Positions 1 to 6,515 of a stretch of 17,250 bases of DNA are shown here, in pieces; position 1 is the first letter of the stretch; every line of letters begins with the position of its first letter. The notes under the pieces were generated by a model, which made no database searches, was not told the origin of the DNA, and was given only the letters and a program-made list of their open reading frames with translations. The position numbers and the translations under genes were made by a program. The DNA is from CAZRIE01 sp964600075. Lineage in GTDB: Bacteria; Bacteroidota; Bacteroidia; Flavobacteriales; Flavobacteriaceae. The DNA lies in NCBI GenBank assembly GCA_964600075.1, contig CAZRIE010000091.1:1-17250 (forward strand), read 5' to 3'.

Positions 1-269
1 TAAAATAAGTAAAAATTATTCCAATTTTCAGAGTGTAAAAATTCAGAGTTTTAATTGCGGAGCCGTTAACCGGGTAAATGGCAAAATGGTAATTTGCTAA
101 TTTTTCAACCCATAAATTACGAATTTGACGTTTTGGCGATTATTAAGAAACTTCCCATAAAAAATAAAAACAATAATCAGATAATACAGCGTTATATAGA
201 CTCATACAATGAGCTCACGCTAACTAAAAAAAGAAAAAACGATAGTGAGTTTGCTAACCTACAAACGTT
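1..269. other. Non-coding left flank, nothing recognised
   Basis: A+T-rich sequence with no convincing ORF, RNA gene or terminator. It must hold the promoter of the gene starting at 270, but I could not place a convincing Bacteroidota -33/-7 pair (TTTG and TAnnTTTG). The bases just before the ATG (ACAAACGTT) contain no Shine-Dalgarno motif, as is normal for this phylum. Confidence 0.4.
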
Positions 270-677
270 ATGAACAAACAGACTTTTAAAGTATCTATGT
301 TGTTGGGTCTAATTTTTGCGAACGGAGTTTTCGCGGCCGACCCCAAAACGGAAAAGGATGAATTGATTATCAGTTCAGTTACTTATATAGAAAATCATGT
401 CGATTTTGAACTTGGCTTTAACACTGCAGATTATTTGCCTGAGGATTTTGATCCGTATGTAGCATATGTCAATTTAGAATCTATTGCCTTTCTTGAAGAT
501 GATACGACCATTAATCTTAATTTAAAGAAGCATCTTCCAAAGGGGTTCAATGCCTATGCGTACCCGACAGATGTAGAAGGGTTCAACTACATCGACGAAA
601 AAGATGAAATCGTATTGGATTTTGATGCGAAAAAATACCTACCGGAAGGCTTTGATCCTTATATCCGTAATAATTAA
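270..677 (+). CDS. Small secreted protein with three LPxGFDPY repeats
   Basis: 135 aa. Residues 1-22 form a Sec signal peptide (MNKQ..., hydrophobic core, then FANGVFA before ADP) with no lipobox, so the mature protein of about 113 aa should be released to the periplasm or outside. The mature part is acidic and carries three copies of a motif: YLPEDFDPY (55-63), HLPKGFNAY (88-96) and YLPEGFDPY (123-131). The spacing is 33 and 35 residues, and each is preceded by a short alternating beta-like stretch (FELGF, INLNL, IVLDF). This points to three repeats of about 34 residues, each ending in a Pro/aromatic turn. I know of similar uncharacterised exported proteins in Flavobacteriaceae but no function. 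It stands alone, facing away from the symporter gene on the opposite strand, and is followed by a strong terminator. The ORF is certain; the function is unknown. Confidence 0.85.
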   Translation: MNKQTFKVSMLLGLIFANGVFAADPKTEKDELIISSVTYIENHVDFELGFNTADYLPEDFDPYVAYVNLESIAFLEDDTTINLNLKKHLPKGFNAYAYPTDVEGFNYIDEKDEIVLDFDAKKYLPEGFDPYIRNN

Positions 678-709
678 CGAGTTCCCTATATTTGAATAAG
701 CTAGTCGAG

Positions 710-740
710 ACCCCTGTTGTAAACAGGGGTTTTGCTTTTT
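710..740 (+). terminator. Rho-independent terminator of the repeat-protein gene
   Basis: A perfect 9-bp stem, ACCCCTGTT (710-718) with AACAGGGGT (722-730), has a 3-nt loop and is followed by TTTGCTTTTTT. It lies 33 nt after the stop codon at 677. The T-run is only on the plus-strand side, so it serves the upstream gene and not the convergent symporter gene. Confidence 0.88.
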
Positions 741-750
741 TATACTAGTA

Positions 751-806
751 AGGGCATGGTCCAAAAGCTTAGGGCATGTATGCCTTCGACTGCGCCCAGG
801 ACGATA
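751..806. repeat. Fragment of a dispersed CCTTCGACTGCGC-type intergenic repeat
   Basis: AAGGGCATG/TAGGGCATG occurs twice (750-758 and 770-778), followed by the small palindrome GGCATGTATGCC and then GCCTTCGACTGCGCCCAGGA (782-801). The last piece resembles the TTCGACTGCGCTCAGGAC dispersed repeat that I know from spacers of many Bacteroidota and other bacteria. It appears here as a single degenerate copy. A genome-wide copy count was not possible. Confidence 0.4.
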
Positions 807-812
807 TGTTTG

Positions 813-2243
813 TCAAAAAAGTAGCGGAATTACAAACTGGAACATCAGCACCAATACAATTACCGCGATTACATTCAGAATGACGCCGACCCGGGCCATT
901 TCACTTACTTTGATATAGCCACTGGCAAATACAATGGCATTGGGCGGAGTCGCCATGGGCAACATAAATGCGCAACTACTTGCAATGGTTACTGGAATCA
1001 GTAAATAAAGAATGGGAATTTCAAGACCGATAGCTATACCCGCTACTACAGGTGCGAGTACGGCAATCAGGGCCACATTACTCATCAGTTCTGTCATAAA
1101 AAGAATGAGCGTGATTAAAAGTATAGCAGTGAACAGTACACTAATTTCGGCTTGGGCAATGGCCCCGGATACCATATCTACAATACCACTCACCGACATG
1201 CCCTTGGCTAGGGCCAGTCCGCCGCCAAATAATATCAAAATACCCCAGGCAAGCTTTTGGGTGTCTTTCCAATCGATAATGAAGTCTCCTTTTTTAAGAT
1301 TATAGGGTATGGAGAACATGGCAATAGCCGCCATAATACTTATAACGGTATCGTTTAGTTTGAGCCCGGGAAGTATCCCATTGATAACCGTTCTGAATAT
1401 CCATAGAAAAACGGTGACCCCGAAAATGGTGAGCACCATTTTTTCTTTTCCGCTCATGGGCCCGAGTTTTTTAAGTTCGTCGTTTATAACATCTTTGGAT
1501 GCGGTAAATTTTAAATGTTTGTTCGGGTACATCCATTTGACGAGCACCAAATAACTGATCCAGATCATTAAGGCCGAAAAGGGTACCCCGATAACCATCC
1601 ACTTTAAAAATGAGATTTCGATATTGTATTCGTTTTCCAAAAGGCCGATCATTATCGAGTTGGGGGGCGTACCGATAACTGTTGCGACTCCGCCAGCGTT
1701 TGCAGCGAAGGCAATACCCAGCATCACGCTTAGGGCGAAATTTTTATCGCCTTTCGTGAACCCATCGGCATCGTTGACTAACAGACCGATTACTGACATG
1801 GCTATTGGTAGCATTACCACGGCTGTGGCGGTATTACTGATCCACATGCTCAATGCTGCCGTTGCGATCATAAAACCCAAAACGACCTTATTGGGGGTGG
1901 TGCCGGTTATTTTAATGATATTCAAGGCGATGCGTTTGTGCAGGTTCACCTTTTCCAAGGCCAATGCGAGTACGAAACCCCCGAAGAATAAAAAGATTAT
2001 CGGACTCCCATAGTTCGCCCCAACATCGCCGATGTCCATAATTTTCAGAATAGGAAAAAGCAATAGGGGAAGCAATGCGGTAACGGAAATCGAGACCGCC
2101 TCTGTAATCCACCAGACAACCATAAAAACGGCTGTTGCGATTACGGCATCACCTTTTTCGGAAACGATTTCAAAAGGTAAATTGAGAATGATAAAAAATA
2201 GGATTGGACCTAAAAAAAGTCCCGCTTTTTTAGTGAATTCCAT
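813..2243 (-). CDS. DASS/SLC13-family sodium:anion (dicarboxylate or sulfate) symporter
   Basis: 476 aa, the usual length for the divalent anion:Na+ symporter family, hydrophobic throughout with about 11-12 membrane segments. Family motifs are clear: SNT at 136-138 in ISNTATAVVMLP (first substrate/Na+ clamp), GTPPN at 191-195, the repeated clamp as SNV at 388-390, and ATPPN at 431-435. Residues 421-437 (from SSCAFMLP to NAIV) fit the PROSITE sodium:sulfate symporter signature. VcINDY-type transporters take up C4-dicarboxylates, while others take sulfate or citrate. The SNV in the second clamp and the lack of a regulatory domain do not decide between them. It acts in the inner membrane. It is the last gene of the minus-strand envelope cluster, 183 bp after the DUF2231-cytochrome gene, with a dispersed palindrome in the gap. 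It may import an acid made by the enzymes upstream (inference). Start at ATG 2243. Confidence 0.93.
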   Translation of the reverse strand: MEFTKKAGLFLGPILFFIILNLPFEIVSEKGDAVIATAVFMVVWWITEAVSISVTALLPLLLFPILKIMDIGDVGANYGSPIIFLFFGGFVLALALEKVNLHKRIALNIIKITGTTPNKVVLGFMIATAALSMWISNTATAVVMLPIAMSVIGLLVNDADGFTKGDKNFALSVMLGIAFAANAGGVATVIGTPPNSIMIGLLENEYNIEISFLKWMVIGVPFSALMIWISYLVLVKWMYPNKHLKFTASKDVINDELKKLGPMSGKEKMVLTIFGVTVFLWIFRTVINGILPGLKLNDTVISIMAAIAMFSIPYNLKKGDFIIDWKDTQKLAWGILILFGGGLALAKGMSVSGIVDMVSGAIAQAEISVLFTAILLITLILFMTELMSNVALIAVLAPVVAGIAIGLEIPILYLLIPVTIASSCAFMLPMATPPNAIVFASGYIKVSEMARVGVILNVIAVIVLVLMFQFVIPLLF

Positions 2244-2303
2244 ATATGCGTATTGGTGGCCCTAAGCTATGTTTTTTCTTTTGGTTTCGGAAATTAAAAG
2301 CGG

Positions 2304-2399
2304 TTAACCGCAAGGAACGTAAAGAAGGCGCAACGGACGCAAAGAAAATATAGTTTTGAGAAAACCCTTGCGAACTTTGCGAAAAACCTTTGCGGTTAA
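2304..2399. repeat. Imperfect 96-bp palindrome with CGCAAAG/CTTTGCG units
   Basis: The spacer between the cytochrome-LRR gene and the symporter gene is bounded by TTAACCGCAAGG (2304-2315) and CCTTTGCGGTTAA (2387-2399), inverted copies differing by one base. Inside, the left arm carries GACGCAAAG-like units (AACGTAAAG, GACGCAAAG) and the right arm CTTGCG, CTTTGCG and CTTTGCGG. The whole would fold into a long imperfect hairpin. CGCAAAG-rich palindromes of this kind recur in Bacteroidota spacers. No T-run follows, so it is not a canonical terminator. Confidence 0.7.
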
Positions 2400-2425
2400 A
2401 TATGTAGAGCAATATAATGATATTG

Positions 2426-3820
2426 TCAATAAACTATTGAATCTGATGGAATAGGAGGCAACTCGTAGTTGCCATAATCGATGTTGATCTGACCATCTTT
2501 TAGGGTCTTGACTCCCTCCGAATTCACTTTGGTTTTGTACAGGTAGACTTTTTTCAAGGTGTTGAAGTCGGCCAACGTCTTTAAATTTTCTTCTTCAAAT
2601 TGTGAAGCCGTGAGATTAATTGATTTTAAATGTTCAAGGGAAGATAAGGCATCAATATTTTTACCGGTAACCGAAGTATTATCCAATTTTAAAATAGTCA
2701 AGTTTGGCAGAGTCGACAGTTTTTCGAAAATTGCATTGGTTACTTTTGTGCCGCCCAGATCAAGTATGGCAATTTGAGTTTTGACGGGAAGTAAGGTCTT
2801 GAAATCGGCGTCGGTAAATGCGGGTTTGTTGATGCACGAAATACTTAAAAAATTAGAGGCCTTGCTAATCAGGTCGACATGTACCCCGCTTTTTTCGATG
2901 GAAGTAATGCTATCTTGCGAAGCTTCTGCAATTCCTATATCGGGGTAATCGTTATCGAATTTTTTAGGAAAAAAGGAAAGGAACAAATCTTTTTCTAAAC
3001 CGATTTCCTTAATGGTGCCTTCGAAAGGATGGCCCGCATCGATCCATGCGCCGACTAATTTTATTTCTTCTTTTGAAGGTTGAGTCTTCCCTTCGGGCGG
3101 CATATGGTCATCGTCTTCCATGGGAAGGTTCATTCGCATAAATAATTCGCTTTTTGAGGCATTTTCGGTTACAACGACTTCGCCATTTTCTCCGCCACTT
3201 AAAATTCCCGCCTCCTCATGTAAGAGTAATTCACCTTTCGTTTTCTTCGGATTATGACAGCTGACACATTTATTGTTCAGAATCGGTTTTACGACATCTT
3301 CATAGAGTAGGGTTTCCTCCCAATTTTCATCGTTGAGGGCAATTACCTTTTCTTCAAAAGTCTCAAAACCCAAAGCCGATTTTACTGAATTTGGAAGAGG
3401 CTCTACCAAATAATCTTCGCCATGGGTAATGTTACCGCCTTGATGGCCAGTAAATGAAATCAAAACAAAAAAGAGAATCGAAAGAGCTACGATGGGCGTC
3501 TTGGCCAAGAAATCAACAACTTTTAATCCCTTTAATTTGGCATACATCAAAAAAGAAAACAATGCCGTAGCGATACCAGACCACAAATGCCATTTTACGG
3601 AATCAAAAGCATATCCTTCGCCCAAATATTGCAGATAGCCAGTGATACAGGCTAAGGTTGCGCTGAGGCCGGCCCAGAAATAGACCAACGGAATGACCTT
3701 GCCATATTCCTTTCGCTTTCGGTCGTACCATTGCAGTAGTAGTCCAAGAATTATGAATCCTATTGGAAGATGAACTATGAGGGGATGAAGTCTCCCAAGT
3801 AATTGTTTTAGAACGTCCAT
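2426..3820 (-). CDS. DUF2231 membrane domain - cytochrome c - leucine-rich repeat fusion protein
   Basis: 464 aa in three parts. Residues 1-125 are a DUF2231-type membrane domain with four predicted helices and the signature RLHPLIVHLPIGF (10-22). Histidines at 12, 17, 78, 126 and 133 lie at membrane edges and could bind heme b (inference). Residues about 172-265 are a planctomycete-type cytochrome c domain (PSCyt1-like) with CVSCH at 185-189 and Met240 in DDHMPPEGK as the likely distal ligand. Residues about 335-450 are degenerate leucine-rich repeats (LPNLTILKLD, LEHLKSINL, LKKVYL). The c-domain and LRRs should face the periplasm. The segment KPILNNKC just before the heme site is identical to that in the 912-aa protein of the same cluster, so both may use related cytochrome domains as one electron route. 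It follows the isomerase-like gene by 164 bp. Domain calls are firm; the physiological role is unknown. Confidence 0.9.
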   Translation of the reverse strand: MDVLKQLLGRLHPLIVHLPIGFIILGLLLQWYDRKRKEYGKVIPLVYFWAGLSATLACITGYLQYLGEGYAFDSVKWHLWSGIATALFSFLMYAKLKGLKVVDFLAKTPIVALSILFFVLISFTGHQGGNITHGEDYLVEPLPNSVKSALGFETFEEKVIALNDENWEETLLYEDVVKPILNNKCVSCHNPKKTKGELLLHEEAGILSGGENGEVVVTENASKSELFMRMNLPMEDDDHMPPEGKTQPSKEEIKLVGAWIDAGHPFEGTIKEIGLEKDLFLSFFPKKFDNDYPDIGIAEASQDSITSIEKSGVHVDLISKASNFLSISCINKPAFTDADFKTLLPVKTQIAILDLGGTKVTNAIFEKLSTLPNLTILKLDNTSVTGKNIDALSSLEHLKSINLTASQFEEENLKTLADFNTLKKVYLYKTKVNSEGVKTLKDGQINIDYGNYELPPIPSDSIVY

Positions 3821-3984
3821 AAATAGTTGACCGTTATTGGTTGCTGGTTTTTGGCATGGGAAATTTTCAATTAACGATTTTCAAGTTCAAGCACAAATTT
3901 CAAATTCTAATAAATCACACTTCCTATTCCACGGCTTACTTCGTACCTTGTATTTCGTACTTCTTTTCTCATAATTTTTTATAC

Positions 3985-4869
3985 TCAGTCTTCACTCATT
4001 CTTTTTTTTAAGGCCTTCATCATATACGTATTGGCTTTCCATTGGTCGGCCACAGGTACCCGGGTATAGGGCAAGGTTGGCATATAATCTGCAGGGCCAA
4101 ATTCGGTAGTTATGGTATAAACATCCTGTGATTCCCATTTCTGACGGATGACCTTTTCCCAAATATCCATATGGCGGTCAACAGCCTTTTTCCATTCGGG
4201 AGCTTCTGGATCATTTACTTGTGGGCTCTCAGCGTGACCTACCCTTGCATGAATGTGATGGGAGCGATTAAGGACTTCTTCTAATTCAGTATCTTGGTTT
4301 TGAAGCAACGATTCATGAACGACCATCCAATGACTGATGTCCAAGGTCATTTTCAATTCGGGAATCGCTTGAATGTACTTTTTAGTGTCGGGAAGGTTAT
4401 AACTAAACCGACCCCGGTGTGTTTCATGATAAATGGGAATGTTGTTTTCTTTTGCGATTTTATTGGCTGCATCAATAAAGGTCTTGTTTTGTTCAAAGGT
4501 GAAAAAGTCGTTTCCGGTATGACAATTAATGTAGGCTGGATTCCATGCAATCAACGTCTTGAAATGTTCAGTGTAGGTTTTCAAGCTCTCTTCAAAAGGA
4601 AGTGATTTGTTGGTGCCGTTCAAAAAGCCAACCTTTAAATCATATTTTGCCAAAGCTGCTTTTAATTCCGCTTCACTTTTTTCGTCTGCAGGAAACCAAG
4701 TTTCGAGTCCATCGTAACCGGAAGCTTTTGTTTTTTCGCAAAAGGTGTCCCAAGAAATCTGTCGGCCCCAGTCGGTCTGGAAGAATTGTAATTGTTTTTT
4801 TTGTTGGGAAAAGGATGAAAAAGCGGTAATGCTGGTTAGTAGTAAGGCTATTAATAAAGGTTTTTTCAT
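3985..4869 (-). CDS. Exported TIM-barrel sugar (phosphate) isomerase/epimerase-like protein
   Basis: 294 aa. The N-terminus, MKKPLLIALLLTSITAFSSFSQ, is a Sec signal peptide without lipobox, so the protein is periplasmic. The rest matches the xylose-isomerase-like TIM barrel (AP endonuclease family 2) in length and motifs: GYDGLETW (51-58), HETHRG (148-153), LDISHW (176-181), HIHARVGH (205-212) and TTEFGP (254-259). By family analogy Glu149, Asp177, His207 and Glu256 are the four divalent-metal ligands, and all are present, so it is probably active. Family members isomerise or epimerise sugars and polyols, including 3-keto sugars. A periplasmic location makes a sugar phosphate an unlikely substrate. 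It lies between the DUF1501 gene (134 bp upstream) and the DUF2231-cytochrome gene, which suggests a keto-sugar or polyol substrate produced by oxidation (inference). Confidence 0.88.
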   Translation of the reverse strand: MKKPLLIALLLTSITAFSSFSQQKKQLQFFQTDWGRQISWDTFCEKTKASGYDGLETWFPADEKSEAELKAALAKYDLKVGFLNGTNKSLPFEESLKTYTEHFKTLIAWNPAYINCHTGNDFFTFEQNKTFIDAANKIAKENNIPIYHETHRGRFSYNLPDTKKYIQAIPELKMTLDISHWMVVHESLLQNQDTELEEVLNRSHHIHARVGHAESPQVNDPEAPEWKKAVDRHMDIWEKVIRQKWESQDVYTITTEFGPADYMPTLPYTRVPVADQWKANTYMMKALKKRMSED

Positions 4870-4889
4870 TTTTGATTTTTTCTTTTTTA

Positions 4890-4918
4890 AGCTCCACTCT
4901 TTCTCAAAGGGAGGAGCT
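4890..4918. other. Stem-loop in the spacer between the DUF1501 and TIM-barrel genes
   Basis: AGCTCC (4890-4895) pairs with GGAGCT (4913-4918), and CTCTTT (4897-4902) with AAAGGG (4906-4911), around a CTC loop, giving 12 pairs with one A-A mismatch and one wobble. Read along the minus-strand transcript it is followed by an A-rich leader, not a T-run, so it does not look like a terminator. It may be an mRNA stability or processing element in the operon. It starts 21 nt upstream of the TIM-barrel ATG. Confidence 0.5.
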
Positions 4919-5003
4919 CTTGCTTTTCGTTATTTTAAAGAATTTCCCAACCCCGAAATCAAATCTAGACAAAATAAAGTATCGCTAGAAAGACCTGAAT
5001 TTT

Positions 5004-6515
5004 TTACGCCAAAATCTCTTTGATTATTTCGCCTTCCACGTCGGTCAACCTAAAGTTTCTTCCTTGAAATTCGTAGGTAAACTCTTCGTGATCGAAACCA
5101 AGCAAATGTAAAATTGTGGCATGCACATCGTGAACCGATACGCGACCCTCTATTCCTGAGAATCCAATATCATCGGTCTTTCCGTGCGAAGCTCCTTTTT
5201 TAATGCCTCCTCCGGCCATCCACATCGTAAACGCATCACCGTGATGGTCTCTCCCTTTGAACTCCATTTTTTTGTTGCCTCGGTTTTCTTGCATGGGTGT
5301 TCTGCCAAATTCACCACCCCAAACGATCAAGGTGTCATCTAAAAGGCCACGTTGTTTCAAATCTAAAATCAATGCCGTTATGGGCCTATCGATTTCACGG
5401 CATTTATTCCTAAGCCCAAGGTCTACGGAGCCCTCGCGTATGTTACCGTGGGTGTCCCATCCCCAATCAAAAAGCTGTACGAATCGCACACCGTCTTCGA
5501 CCAATTTTCTTGCAAGCAGGCAATTATTGGCAAACGATTCCTTGCCGGGTTCTACCCCGTACATTTGTTTGATGTTTTCGGGCTCACTGTTGATATTCAT
5601 GACCTCAGGTACAGCAATCTGCATGCGATAGGCCATTTCATATTGGTTGATACGCGCCAAGATTTCAGGATCGGCATATTTGGCGTATTCTTCTTTGTTG
5701 ATTTTATTTATAGCATCAATGGTGCTCTTTTTCAGGTCACGTGTTACGCCATCGGGATCTTCGATGTATAAAACTGGATCCCCTTTTGAGCGGCATTGAA
5801 CTCCTTGGTATACGGATGGAAGAAATCCACTTCCCCAGACGCTTTTTCCGGCATCGGGCGAATTACCGCCAGAAGTAAGCACTACAAAACCTGGAAGGTT
5901 CTGGTTTTCAGACCCGAGACCATACGTGGCCCAAGCCCCGATACTGGGTCGGCCCAATCGCGCGCTGCCTGTATGCATGAACAGTTGTGCGGGGCCGTGA
6001 TTGAACTGATCGGTGTTGACCGCCTTTAAGAAAGCTACATCATCGATTACCTTTTTAAAATGGGGCAAGAAATTCGAGACCCAATTTCCTGATTCCCCTT
6101 CTTGTTTAAATTCTGCCTGCGGCCCCAATAGTTTGGGAGTACCTTTGATAAAGGCGAATTTTTTTCCTTCCAATAGGGATTGCGGACAATCTTGACCGTC
6201 ATACTTGTGGAGTTCAGGTTTGAAATCGAACATTTCCAATTGTGAAGGTGCACCGGCCATATGCAGATAGATGACTGATTTGACTTTTGGTCCAAACGGG
6301 GGTGCTAAAGTCGCTAACGGATTCAAATCCCTTGCAGAAAAAGATATTTGGGTTTTCTTCTTGGGTTTAGACAGCGGATCGCATCCCATAAAAATGGAAC
6401 TTAGCGCAAGTCCGCCCATCCCTTGCGCACAATTTTTTATAAAATGCCTGCGAGTCTTGGCTTCCGCTTCACGAGCCAGTTTTTCTTGGATCAATTTCTC
6501 TATGATATCTTTCAT
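5004..6515 (-). CDS. DUF1501 family protein, Tat-type lipoprotein
   Basis: 503 aa. After a charged lead of about 20 residues, TRRHFIK (21-27) is a twin-arginine motif followed by a hydrophobic stretch ending in SIFMGC, with Cys45 as likely lipid-anchor site. It should therefore be exported folded and anchored in the envelope. The body is a full-length DUF1501 domain, related in fold to the alkaline phosphatase/sulfatase superfamily. Conserved blocks visible are HMAGAPSQLEMFD (85-97), DWGWDTHGN (350-358), WGGEFGRTP (399-407), GRDHHGDAF (421-429) and a C-terminal HDVHATILHLLGFDHE segment. The Asp/His sets in these blocks are where metal ligands would be expected. Its ATG overlaps the stop of the 912-aa gene by one base (TGATG), so the two are translationally coupled. 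DUF1501 and DUF1549/DUF1553 proteins commonly pair in Planctomycetes and Bacteroidota; no biochemical activity is established that I know of. Confidence 0.93.
   Translation of the reverse strand: MKDIIEKLIQEKLAREAEAKTRRHFIKNCAQGMGGLALSSIFMGCDPLSKPKKKTQISFSARDLNPLATLAPPFGPKVKSVIYLHMAGAPSQLEMFDFKPELHKYDGQDCPQSLLEGKKFAFIKGTPKLLGPQAEFKQEGESGNWVSNFLPHFKKVIDDVAFLKAVNTDQFNHGPAQLFMHTGSARLGRPSIGAWATYGLGSENQNLPGFVVLTSGGNSPDAGKSVWGSGFLPSVYQGVQCRSKGDPVLYIEDPDGVTRDLKKSTIDAINKINKEEYAKYADPEILARINQYEMAYRMQIAVPEVMNINSEPENIKQMYGVEPGKESFANNCLLARKLVEDGVRFVQLFDWGWDTHGNIREGSVDLGLRNKCREIDRPITALILDLKQRGLLDDTLIVWGGEFGRTPMQENRGNKKMEFKGRDHHGDAFTMWMAGGGIKKGASHGKTDDIGFSGIEGRVSVHDVHATILHLLGFDHEEFTYEFQGRNFRLTDVEGEIIKEILA

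Noticed and set aside
180..269. CTCAC...GTGAG pairing upstream of the small secreted protein
   Set aside because: Only 5 bp with a long A-rich loop, which is not enough for a structured leader.
1012..2013. Several plus-strand open frames opposite the symporter gene
   Set aside because: They are antisense shadows; the minus-strand frame has full family signatures over its whole length.
2230..2412. Minus-strand open frame across the palindrome (60 codons)
   Set aside because: The frame is formed by the CGCAAAG repeat, which yields a typical spurious SLRSLRL peptide, and it overlaps the symporter start.
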